Shown here piece after piece: positions 43,119-49,796 of a stretch of DNA of 64,000 nucleotides. The position numbers were made by a program, and so were the translations under genes. The number at the start of each line of letters is the position of its first letter. Positions within the stretch are counted from its first letter, which is position 1. The DNA comes from Cronobacter muytjensii ATCC 51329 (lineage in GTDB: Bacteria > Pseudomonadota > Gammaproteobacteria > Enterobacterales > Enterobacteriaceae). Below the pieces are notes generated by a model, which saw nothing but the letters and a program-made list of their open reading frames with translations, was not told the origin of the DNA and made no database searches. The stretch lies in NCBI RefSeq assembly GCF_001277195.1, contig NZ_CP012268.1:3410001-3474000 (forward strand), in the 5' to 3' direction.

Positions 43119-43625
43119 TTACTGCGGATAGCTGGTTAATACGTGCCACTGACCGTTAACATTTTGCATGACGGTGATCGCGGTACGGTTATTGGCAATA
43201 TTAAACGCGCCGTTATTATTAACCCCCAGGCCCACGTTGGCGGCGCCATTGCCGTTCATCTGAGTATTAATCACAAAGCGGTTCTGATTAAGCGCCTGTC
43301 GCGCGCAGAACGCCTGAATATCGGCTCCCACCTGCGCCCACATCGCCTGCGCCGAAAGCCACGCGGATGCGGTCGGTGTCTGCTGGCAGCCCGGTTGACC
43401 GCCGTTCACGCGCTGTGCAAGCCAGGCCTGGCCCTGTCCAATATGGCACTGCACCAGATGCCCGCCCGCGTTATCCTGCGCCGCTGCCCAGGCGGCTTCA
43501 CCCCCCGGCTGCGGAACGTTACACGCGGGGCCATTCAACGCCCAGCTACTGAAAGAAAACGCCATTAACGTGGCGGCAACAGCGCCAGACATTACGCGGT
43601 TTTTGGTGATACCTGAAATAAACAT
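43119..43625 (-). CDS. Secreted Cys-containing protein of unknown function
   Basis: A 168-aa protein with a Sec signal peptide (SGAVAATLMAFSFSSWA-LNG). The mature part has four Cys, probably two disulfides, and ends in an Asn/Gly-rich segment (NGNGAANVGLGVNNNGAFNI) and a short strand-like tail. I choose ATG at 43625, preceded by AGGAGAGAG. I recognise no family. Its upstream region is homologous to that of the DUF2589 operon (see 43655 and 47064). Confidence 0.75.
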   Translation of the reverse strand: MFISGITKNRVMSGAVAATLMAFSFSSWALNGPACNVPQPGGEAAWAAAQDNAGGHLVQCHIGQGQAWLAQRVNGGQPGCQQTPTASAWLSAQAMWAQVGADIQAFCARQALNQNRFVINTQMNGNGAANVGLGVNNNGAFNIANNRTAITVMQNVNGQWHVLTSYPQ

Positions 43626-43654
43626 ATCTCTCTCCTGCACGTAAATAAAAGGGA

Positions 43655-43755
43655 ATGCGAACTCGCAGGGATAAAATAAATTCAGGCGGGCATCAGGAAT
43701 ATTCGCCAGGTGGCAGGAAATTATCGCCGTTTAGCCTGGGCCATTTCCCGGAATA
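43655..43755 (-). promoter_or_regulatory. Shared control region, copy A (secreted-protein gene)
   Basis: ATGCGAACTCGCAGG (43655-43669), GGCGGG (43685), TCGCC (43703) and GGAATA (43750) recur in the same order in copy B at 47064, with the first and last elements exactly 95 bp apart in both. It is upstream of the leftward gene starting at 43625. Confidence 0.65.
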
Positions 43756-43779
43756 ACGCATTGCGCTATTGCGGGAAAA

Positions 43780-44163
43780 TTATGGCGTGGTCTTTTTACG
43801 TGGCGAACGTGTCGGAGATTTTTTACGGGCAGGGGTAATCGCTTTTTTAGGTTTTGGCAAAGGCGCTGCGCTTTTACGGCTTATCATTGCGCTCCAGAAA
43901 TAATACATCGCCACCAGCCCCACCCCCATATCTTTTAAGATCCAGAAAGGCAGCGTCTGCGCCATAATATTTTTATCCAGCAGTAAATAAGGAAGATTTA
44001 GCCCGCTCTGGGCCGCAAAGCCAAACGCCGCCACTAATAACCCGAGCCGATACCAGAGCGGGATTAACAGCATTCGGGTGTTCAGCGCGCTGATAAAAAT
44101 CACAATAGCGACAGTGATATCGATAAGCGTGACGGCCCAGAACAGTAATTTTATCAATGGCAT
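43780..44163 (-). CDS. Small three-helix membrane protein with basic tail (1)
   Basis: A 127-aa protein with three hydrophobic segments (about residues 4-26, 36-58 and 72-93) and a Lys/Arg/Pro-rich tail of 34 residues. Its size, three helices and charged C-terminus fit holin-like proteins, but no sequence family is recognised. It overlaps the next upstream gene by 1 nt (TAATG), so the pair is coupled. It is the last gene of the DUF2589-lysozyme cluster. Confidence 0.7.
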   Translation of the reverse strand: MPLIKLLFWAVTLIDITVAIVIFISALNTRMLLIPLWYRLGLLVAAFGFAAQSGLNLPYLLLDKNIMAQTLPFWILKDMGVGLVAMYYFWSAMISRKSAAPLPKPKKAITPARKKSPTRSPRKKTTP

Positions 44164-44582
44164 TACGACTCTCCTGATTTCGGGCGTCGGGGCGAGCGCT
44201 TGCGCGCAGGCGCGCGTTTCGCCACGCCGCGAGCGACGCGCTTAAGCTCGCCCGCCACCTGCAAAATGTCGTGCCCTTCGCGACGGTTAAAAAAATTGGC
44301 AAGCCAGGCGATCATCCCGACGCTCAGCGCGCCGACGAAATACCCGATACCCATCGCGATATCGCTGTCCCGGAAGTTCATGCCGAGCCAGTGCGAAATA
44401 AATCCGCCCAGCGTAAACGTCGTGGTGACGCTGATCGCGCCAATAATGATCCCGGCGGCGAGCCGGCCATGCTGATGCAGTTTTTTAGGCTGCCAGAAAA
44501 AAGAGACGCTCAGCCCGCCGAACAATCCGGCGAGCGCCGCCAGGCACTGGCTTAACAGCTCATGAATGTTTTGATCCGCCAT
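44163..44582 (-). CDS. Small three-helix membrane protein with basic tail (2)
   Basis: A 139-aa protein with three hydrophobic segments (about 13-30, 41-66 and 75-98) and a basic C-terminal tail (APARKRSPRRPK). It is holin-like in size and layout. Together with the 127-aa protein it could form a holin/antiholin-type pair for the lysozyme encoded upstream. This is inferred from architecture and context only. Confidence 0.7.
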   Translation of the reverse strand: MADQNIHELLSQCLAALAGLFGGLSVSFFWQPKKLHQHGRLAAGIIIGAISVTTTFTLGGFISHWLGMNFRDSDIAMGIGYFVGALSVGMIAWLANFFNRREGHDILQVAGELKRVARGVAKRAPARKRSPRRPKSGES

Positions 44583-44633
44583 AGCGACACCTCAGTGAAG
44601 CAGCCCCGGAGCAGCGTGCCGGGGCTGCGGCGG

Positions 44634-45116
44634 TTACTGACAGGGAGGCAGCGCAACCACGCTGGCGTCATTATCGGTCGAGAGATAACGCGTCATATTC
44701 TGCGCGCTGTAGATAAGATGCCGACCGCTGCTGATGCCCCGCACGCTGTCGATATCGGCGGTGTACCACTCACCCGGCTCCGGCAGCGTTACGCCCGTGT
44801 AGCGATCCCCACCGAGCTGTTTTTTATTGAGCGACCAGACGTTCCACAGCGAATCCTGCGGATTGCCGCTCCAGCCCTGCTGCCGTGCCTGCTCGCGCGT
44901 CACATATTCACGGGGCAACACGTCGTCCTTATTCAGCGCGCGTAATAACCCGGTGAGTTTAGCGACATCCTTAACGGGCTTTTTATTTTGCTGCACCAGT
45001 TCCTGATTCGCGTTATTTACCACCAGATCGCATTGCGGCAAACTGGCATACCCCGGCAGGATAAATAAGCATGCAGCGAGCCCCATGCCGAGCGGCATGT
45101 ATTTAAAACGTTTCAT
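44634..45116 (-). CDS. Secreted barnase-like protein lacking catalytic residues
   Basis: A 160-aa precursor with a signal peptide (about residues 1-24). The mature part resembles barnase-type ribonucleases: LPREYVTREQARQQGW (barnase LPDNYITKSEAQALGW), LGGDRYTG, EWYTADID (WREADIN) and HLIYSA (RILYSS). Barnase Glu73 corresponds to Thr119, Arg83 to Ser, and His102 to Asn149 (STDND), so it is unlikely to cut RNA by the known mechanism. Cys29 and Cys159 could form a disulfide. No barstar homologue is adjacent. The alignment is by eye. Confidence 0.65.
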   Translation of the reverse strand: MKRFKYMPLGMGLAACLFILPGYASLPQCDLVVNNANQELVQQNKKPVKDVAKLTGLLRALNKDDVLPREYVTREQARQQGWSGNPQDSLWNVWSLNKKQLGGDRYTGVTLPEPGEWYTADIDSVRGISSGRHLIYSAQNMTRYLSTDNDASVVALPPCQ

Positions 45117-45139
45117 GAGTTATTCCTTAAATTAATGGG

Positions 45140-45592
45140 TCAGAGCGCGGTCCGAAATAAAAGGCGCTCGGCTTCACGGCGACGGCTTAAACCGGCGAGC
45201 ACATTACCGCCCGCTTTATTCCAGCGTAAAAACTGATCCGCCGCCTCACGATAACTGCCCTGATTCAGCAACCGCAGCAGCGTACTGCTTTGCAGGTTGC
45301 CGAGCCCGACGTTAAACGCAAAGCTCACCAGCGCGTCAAATTGATTCTGGTTAAGATCAACCATCACCAGCTTACGAATGCCGCGCTCGGTCATGCCCAA
45401 ATCCGCGCGCAGCAGATCTTCCGCCTCCTGAAGCGTTAATGCGCGGGTGAAGTTTTCATCCGGTAAAATAAGATGGCCGTAACCGATAGTCCATTTGCCG
45501 ACCGCGTCCCGATATTTCTCCAGCCGCATTCCTTCAAAGGATTTAATTAATTCCACGCCGGGCACGCCGGTATTAACGGGAATATTAGCCAT
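45140..45592 (-). CDS. Phage-type lysozyme (GH24, T4 lysozyme-like)
   Basis: A 150-aa muramidase with the T4-type triad in FEGMRLEKYRDAVGKWTIGY: Glu, then Asp nine residues on, then Thr six further, spaced as E11/D20/T26 in T4 lysozyme. There is no signal peptide, so release across the inner membrane needs a holin or another route. The AGGAG ribosome-binding site serves ATG at 45592 (8 bp) or 45598. It overlaps the upstream DUF2589 gene by 8 bp, so it is translated with it. No phage structural genes are nearby. Confidence 0.88.
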   Translation of the reverse strand: MANIPVNTGVPGVELIKSFEGMRLEKYRDAVGKWTIGYGHLILPDENFTRALTLQEAEDLLRADLGMTERGIRKLVMVDLNQNQFDALVSFAFNVGLGNLQSSTLLRLLNQGSYREAADQFLRWNKAGGNVLAGLSRRREAERLLFRTAL

Positions 45593-46310
45593 TGTCATTA
45601 CTCCTGTCTGTCGGTTTAGGGAGAACCTGATTGGTATATTCTTCAATCAGGCGCATCACGCTTTCAGGCGGCTCCAGTACGGTGAACTGCATTTCAATGT
45701 CCACATGGTCGCTGTCGCGCCCGTTGTTATCCCGGCTTTGCGGCGACATGCTGACGTGAAAACGCCCTACCGCATCGTCGGACACGCCTGCCGGCGCGCT
45801 TTGCTGTTCAACCGCATCCGTGCGCACCGTCAGGAACACTTTCATCTTTTCGAGCATCAGCCCGCGCGGCGTGGCCAGCGCCACCAGCGGCAGTTTGAAG
45901 TGGTGGTTGTCATCAAGCTGCATTTCGATGACTTTCGGCACCAGCCGCCCGTCGTCGCTGTGCTCGAAGAACGGGTCCAGCGCCTGCATATACTGATGGG
46001 CGATGAGCTGGTTCGCCGAGGTCGCCGCGTGCTGCATCCCGCGGGTGATATCCGCGAGCGTAACGGGCATACCGCGCGGCGGCGGCCCTGACGGCGGCGG
46101 CGTCCCGCTGCCGGGGGGTGGCGAGCCTGACGGCGGCGAGCCCGGCGGCACAGGGTCGGGCGGTGTGATATCCGCGGCGGCACGGCGCTGTACGGGCTCG
46201 TCCGGCGGGTCCACCGCTGCCGTACCCTGGGTGGACGCCGTCGTTAACGGCGCCTGCCCGCCGCCCGCCCCCGTTTCCCGGTTGCCGCGTATCCAGTCTT
46301 TCAGTGACAT
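45585..46310 (-). CDS. DUF2589 protein with proline-rich linker
   Basis: A 241-aa protein. A Pro/Gly-rich low-complexity linker (about residues 35-80) joins a short N-terminal segment to a domain (about 85-235) similar to DUF2589 (ALDPFFEHSDDGRLV, VIEMQLDDNHHFKLPLVAL, MEKM-type amphipathic strands, VLEPPESVMRLIEEY). The C-terminal LEPPESVMR and the PPPEALMRVIDF of the neighbouring protein are equivalent. The function of DUF2589 is unknown to me. CGGAG precedes the ATG. Confidence 0.7.
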   Translation of the reverse strand: MSLKDWIRGNRETGAGGGQAPLTTASTQGTAAVDPPDEPVQRRAAADITPPDPVPPGSPPSGSPPPGSGTPPPSGPPPRGMPVTLADITRGMQHAATSANQLIAHQYMQALDPFFEHSDDGRLVPKVIEMQLDDNHHFKLPLVALATPRGLMLEKMKVFLTVRTDAVEQQSAPAGVSDDAVGRFHVSMSPQSRDNNGRDSDHVDIEMQFTVLEPPESVMRLIEEYTNQVLPKPTDRSNDNG

Positions 46311-46359
46311 AGTGCGCTCCGTGAGAAATGAGGCTGCCAGGCAGCCTCAGGGTTAAAGG

Positions 46360-47028
46360 TCAGCGAGGATTGGCCGCGCCCGTACCGCCAGCGTTGGCAT
46401 TGGCGTTAGCAGGAGCGACCGGCGTGACGGGGTACGTGTCGAGCGTTTTGTCGTCCAGCTTTTTGGCCTCGGACGGCAGAATGGCCGGGCGCGTGGCCGC
46501 ATCGGTCAGGAAGTCGATCACACGCATCAGCGCTTCCGGCGGCGGCTGGCGCTTCACCTGGGTGTGAATGCTGTATTTCGCGCGCGTGTCGGTGGAGCGG
46601 GTTTGCTGCGCTTTATGCGAAACGCGTCCGCTGATCTTCACGCTGAACGGCCCCCAGCCCACCGACGCCTCAAGTGAAGCTTCCGCCGCGGTTTCGCTGT
46701 TGCTGGATTCGCTCTGCGAGACTTCCAGCTCGAAGTCGATGGTCCCTTCTTCGATGCTGATGTTCGGGTGAGAAATCGCCGCCAGCAGCGGGATGCGCAT
46801 GGTCTTTTTCACCACGCCCTGAATTACGCCTTTTTCATCCACCACGGTTTCGTCGTAGTCGAACTGCACCGCCTCCGCCTTGCCGTCTTTGATACAGACG
46901 GAAAGCAGGAAGTCGGCATACGCTTTGCTGGCCTGCACCTGCGCTTTGATCATCGCCTGCAGCGGCCCGCCAATCATGTGTTCCAGCGGCAGCGCATTAA
47001 TGACCGATCCAATAAATTGAGAATCCAT
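46360..47028 (-). CDS. DUF2589 protein (first gene of the cluster)
   Basis: A 222-aa protein of the DUF2589 type: MIGGPLQAMIKAQVQASKAYADFL, a FDYDETV strand, IPLLAAISHPNISIEEGTIDFELEV, KISGRVSH and PPPEALMRVIDFL. It has an Ala/Asn-rich tail and no signal peptide. It is the first gene of the leftward cluster DUF2589 - DUF2589 - lysozyme - barnase-like - two membrane proteins, with AGGAG upstream and the copy B control region at 47064. Confidence 0.75.
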   Translation of the reverse strand: MDSQFIGSVINALPLEHMIGGPLQAMIKAQVQASKAYADFLLSVCIKDGKAEAVQFDYDETVVDEKGVIQGVVKKTMRIPLLAAISHPNISIEEGTIDFELEVSQSESSNSETAAEASLEASVGWGPFSVKISGRVSHKAQQTRSTDTRAKYSIHTQVKRQPPPEALMRVIDFLTDAATRPAILPSEAKKLDDKTLDTYPVTPVAPANANANAGGTGAANPR

Positions 47029-47063
47029 AATGCTTACTCCTGTGAGTGTGTAAGAACGTCGCG

Positions 47064-47164
47064 ATGCGAATTCGCAGGAGTCACATTACCGGGCGGGAAA
47101 TAGGCGAAATAGTCGCCTGATGACGGAGGACGACGAGGGAAAATGGCCCAGGACATTGGGAATA
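47064..47164 (-). promoter_or_regulatory. Shared control region, copy B (DUF2589 operon)
   Basis: ATGCGAATTCGCAGG (47064-47078) contains the perfect palindrome TGCGAATTCGCA. GGCGGG (47092), AGTCGCC (47111) and GGAATA (47159) follow as in copy A. The first palindrome is 36 bp upstream of the start codon. Confidence 0.65.
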
Positions 47165-47280
47165 GTCCCGCTTAATCCTTCGAATGTTAACGATATGAGC
47201 GGTTGGCGCCGGAGGGTGCTGCGCCGCCATAGCGGAATGCTCTACACTCCTTGTCAGTGTCCACAACAAAGGAAACCGCG

Positions 47281-48300
47281 ATGACCATCATCAAAAGTTA
47301 CGCCGCGCACGAAGCTGGCGCAGAGCTTGAGCTCTATGAGTACGACGCAGGCGAGCTGAAGCCTGAGGATGTGGAGGTTGAGGTTGAGTACTGCGGCATC
47401 TGCCACTCCGATCTCTCGATGATCGACAACGAATGGGGCATTTCGGCGTATCCGCTGGTTGCGGGCCACGAGGTGATTGGCCGCGTGAGTTCACTGGGCG
47501 CCAGCGCGCAGAACAAGGGCCTGAAAGTGGGCCAGCGCGTCGGTATCGGCTGGACGGCGTCGAGCTGCGAGCACTGCGACGCGTGTATCAGCGGCAATCA
47601 GGTGAACTGCCAGCACGGCAGCGTGCCGACTATCCTGAACCGCGGCGGTTTCGCCGATAAAATTCGCGCGAACTGGCAGTGGGTGATCCCGATGCCGGAA
47701 AATATCGACGCCGCCTCCGCCGGCCCGCTGCTGTGCGGCGGCATTACGGTGTTCAAACCGCTGCTGATGCATCACATCACCGCCACCAGCCGTGTCGGCG
47801 TTATCGGCATTGGCGGCCTCGGCCATATCGCCATCAAGCTGCTGCGCGCGATGGGCTGCGAAGTGACAGCGTTCAGCTCGAACCCGTCAAAAGAGCAAGA
47901 GATCCTGGCGATGGGCGCGGATAAAGTGGTGAACAGCCGCGACCCGAAAGCGCTGGAAGCGCTGGCCGGCCAGTTCGATCTGATCATCAACACCGTGAAC
48001 GTGTCGCTCGACTGGATGCCCTATTTCCAGGCGCTGGCCTGGGGCGGGAATTTCCACACGGTCGGCGCGGTGATGAAGCCGTTCGAAGTGCCGGCGTTCT
48101 CGCTCATTATGGGCGACCGCAGCGTGACCGGCTCCGCGACCGGCTCCCCGCACGAGCTGCGCTCGCTGATGAAGCTCGCGGCGCGCGCCAAAGTGGCCCC
48201 GCAAACCGAAGAGTTCCCGATGTCGCGCATCAACGAGGCGCTGCAACACGTGCGTGACGGCAAAGCCCGCTACCGCGTGGTGCTGAAAGCGGATTTCTGA
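47281..48300 (+). CDS. ahr: NADPH-dependent aldehyde reductase (zinc alcohol dehydrogenase family)
   Basis: A 339-aa zinc-dependent MDR dehydrogenase matching E. coli Ahr (YjgB). It has catalytic zinc ligands in CGICHSD and GHEVIGRV, four structural Cys (CEHCDACISGNQVNC) and the Rossmann motif GIGGLGHIAIK. It reduces a broad range of aldehydes to alcohols. ATG at 47281 has AAAGGAAA upstream. In E. coli yjgB is also close to leuX, so this part of the order is conserved even though a cluster is inserted between them. Confidence 0.95.
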   Translation: MTIIKSYAAHEAGAELELYEYDAGELKPEDVEVEVEYCGICHSDLSMIDNEWGISAYPLVAGHEVIGRVSSLGASAQNKGLKVGQRVGIGWTASSCEHCDACISGNQVNCQHGSVPTILNRGGFADKIRANWQWVIPMPENIDAASAGPLLCGGITVFKPLLMHHITATSRVGVIGIGGLGHIAIKLLRAMGCEVTAFSSNPSKEQEILAMGADKVVNSRDPKALEALAGQFDLIINTVNVSLDWMPYFQALAWGGNFHTVGAVMKPFEVPAFSLIMGDRSVTGSATGSPHELRSLMKLAARAKVAPQTEEFPMSRINEALQHVRDGKARYRVVLKADF

Positions 48301-48316
48301 AGTTAAGAGTAAAAGC

Positions 48317-48341
48317 AAAGGCGCCACGGGCGCCTTTTTTT
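48317..48341 (+). terminator. Intrinsic terminator of ahr
   Basis: AAAGGCGCC-ACG-GGCGCCTTT followed by further T residues (seven T in total), 17 bp after the stop codon. Confidence 0.9.
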
Positions 48342-48415
48342 ATGGTTTGTCGCATGGGGTAACGGGTTTTAAATGGTGATGCCTGCGCTTACCGCCCCCA
48401 GCAACTGCAGGTGTG

Positions 48416-49033
48416 TTACTTTGCGCTTATCGACGCCAGTAGTTGATCAAACCACGGTACCGCCTGTTTAAGCGTCTCCAGCGCGCTACGCAACGGCGCA
48501 AAGACCTCATCGTCTGGCGCAAATTCGCCATACTTCTGCCAGGTTTGCGCCAGCAACTGCGCATCCAGCGTGACAGGCAGAAATAAAACGCCACGGCTAT
48601 TTTTACGAAAACCGAGCTCATCCAGTGCGTTAAGCAACGCCTGCTGGGCAGTGCGTAGCTTTTCATTCACCGCTCTCTGGCCGCCAAAGCGTCGGTAATC
48701 AGGAACAAAACGAAACCCATAAGGGCTACGGCTCACGCCATCATCCGTTAATAAAGCGAGATAGTAATCGTTGCCACTATCCTCAACCGGCCCAACGTCA
48801 AACCAGGCACGAACGGGTTCCTCTTCCATAGCCCAGGTCATCCAGCAACTGCCCCGCTTCTGCAGATCAAACTCCCCCTGCCAACCCGTCGCTTCTGCAA
48901 AAGTTTCCAGACACTGCGAAAAACCTGTCCAGAAAGCCGGGTCGAGCTGCGTTTCAAACAGCGTTACTGCCTCGTTGAACATCGCGAGCCGGGAGAAAAT
49001 CAGCGCGCCAGCGTCTCGTTGTGTATCCGGCAT
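48416..49033 (-). CDS. Hypothetical protein, third gene of the CxxC/nuclease operon
   Basis: A 205-aa soluble acidic protein, rich in aromatics (FWTGFSQCLETFAEATGW, YGFRFVPDYRRFGGQ). I recognise no family. ATG at 49033 (MPDTQ) lies 19 bp after the nuclease stop; the frame is open to 49156 but would overlap the nuclease gene. The tight spacing suggests that it works with the PD-(D/E)XK protein, possibly as partner or inhibitor. Confidence 0.65.
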   Translation of the reverse strand: MPDTQRDAGALIFSRLAMFNEAVTLFETQLDPAFWTGFSQCLETFAEATGWQGEFDLQKRGSCWMTWAMEEEPVRAWFDVGPVEDSGNDYYLALLTDDGVSRSPYGFRFVPDYRRFGGQRAVNEKLRTAQQALLNALDELGFRKNSRGVLFLPVTLDAQLLAQTWQKYGEFAPDDEVFAPLRSALETLKQAVPWFDQLLASISAK

Positions 49034-49052
49034 ATCATGGGCCTCATTAACA

Positions 49053-49778
49053 TTAAAACTGGCGGATATGATGAAGAAAGCGGCGTGCCGCCTGTTCAGC
49101 CATATGGCGTGTGGGCGGTTTCTCAACTGGCTCCCTGAAGTGCGGGCGCAGACCATGCTCCAGCACGCGAGCCAGGGTCTTCCAGCTGATACAGCGTGTA
49201 TTGTCGCTGGAGGAACAGGTGCGAGGTGGCCTGCCGTCAGGCGTCAGAAACAAAATGGCTGAAGCCCGTTTACCCGCGCGGCGGGCCGCCGCAGCGGCGT
49301 AACGTGCCAGTTGATCCGGCTGTTCACCGGCATCGATTTTGGCTTCAATGAGCAGATAAAAGGTATCGGCATCAATCACGATATCCACCCGTTCGCTGCT
49401 GTTGCCATCGGGAAGCGCTTCGGCTTTTACACGACAGGTATGAAATTCTACCGGCAGGACATGGGCCAGTAACGCCTGAAGCGCCAGCGCGCCGAAACCA
49501 TGGCTGCCTTTGGGATCCAGCAGCCAGGCCAGCACCCGCGTATTCGCGACTTCCTTGCGAGAAAGCCCCGCCACGGCCCATGGGTCGAAAAGCGGAGCGC
49601 TGGCCTTATGGGTGTCGAACGCCTGCGCCAGGCTATCCATAAATGAGATGAGCGCCGCGGAATCATACGGCGCAGCTTCCTTGCGAGCGCGGGGAGAAGG
49701 TTCAACCGTGCGAACCCGCGCAAACGCGTCAAAGAACTGCGAGAGCGTCTCGTGCAAGGTAGAAGGTGGCTCACTCAT
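49053..49778 (-). CDS. PD-(D/E)XK nuclease superfamily protein
   Basis: A 241-aa protein of the PDDEXK_4 type. The N-terminal EVANTRVLAWLLDPKGSHG motif is typical of the family. The catalytic core is Asp132 (RVDIVI), Glu145 and Lys147 (LLIEAKID), with Gln156 and Tyr160 in the following helix. Family members occur in defence islands and as stand-alone nucleases. It is 18 bp after the CxxC-repeat membrane protein gene. GGAGAA precedes the ATG. Confidence 0.82.
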   Translation of the reverse strand: MSEPPSTLHETLSQFFDAFARVRTVEPSPRARKEAAPYDSAALISFMDSLAQAFDTHKASAPLFDPWAVAGLSRKEVANTRVLAWLLDPKGSHGFGALALQALLAHVLPVEFHTCRVKAEALPDGNSSERVDIVIDADTFYLLIEAKIDAGEQPDQLARYAAAAARRAGKRASAILFLTPDGRPPRTCSSSDNTRCISWKTLARVLEHGLRPHFREPVEKPPTRHMAEQAARRFLHHIRQF

Positions 49779-49796
49779 GGCGCGGTTCTCCTTTTC

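Noticed and set aside
45140..47028. Prophage remnant as explanation for the lysozyme and membrane proteins
   Set aside because: No capsid, tail, replication, repressor or integrase gene is present. The lysozyme is coupled to DUF2589 genes and shares a control region with a non-phage secreted gene. A phage origin of the lysozyme itself remains possible.
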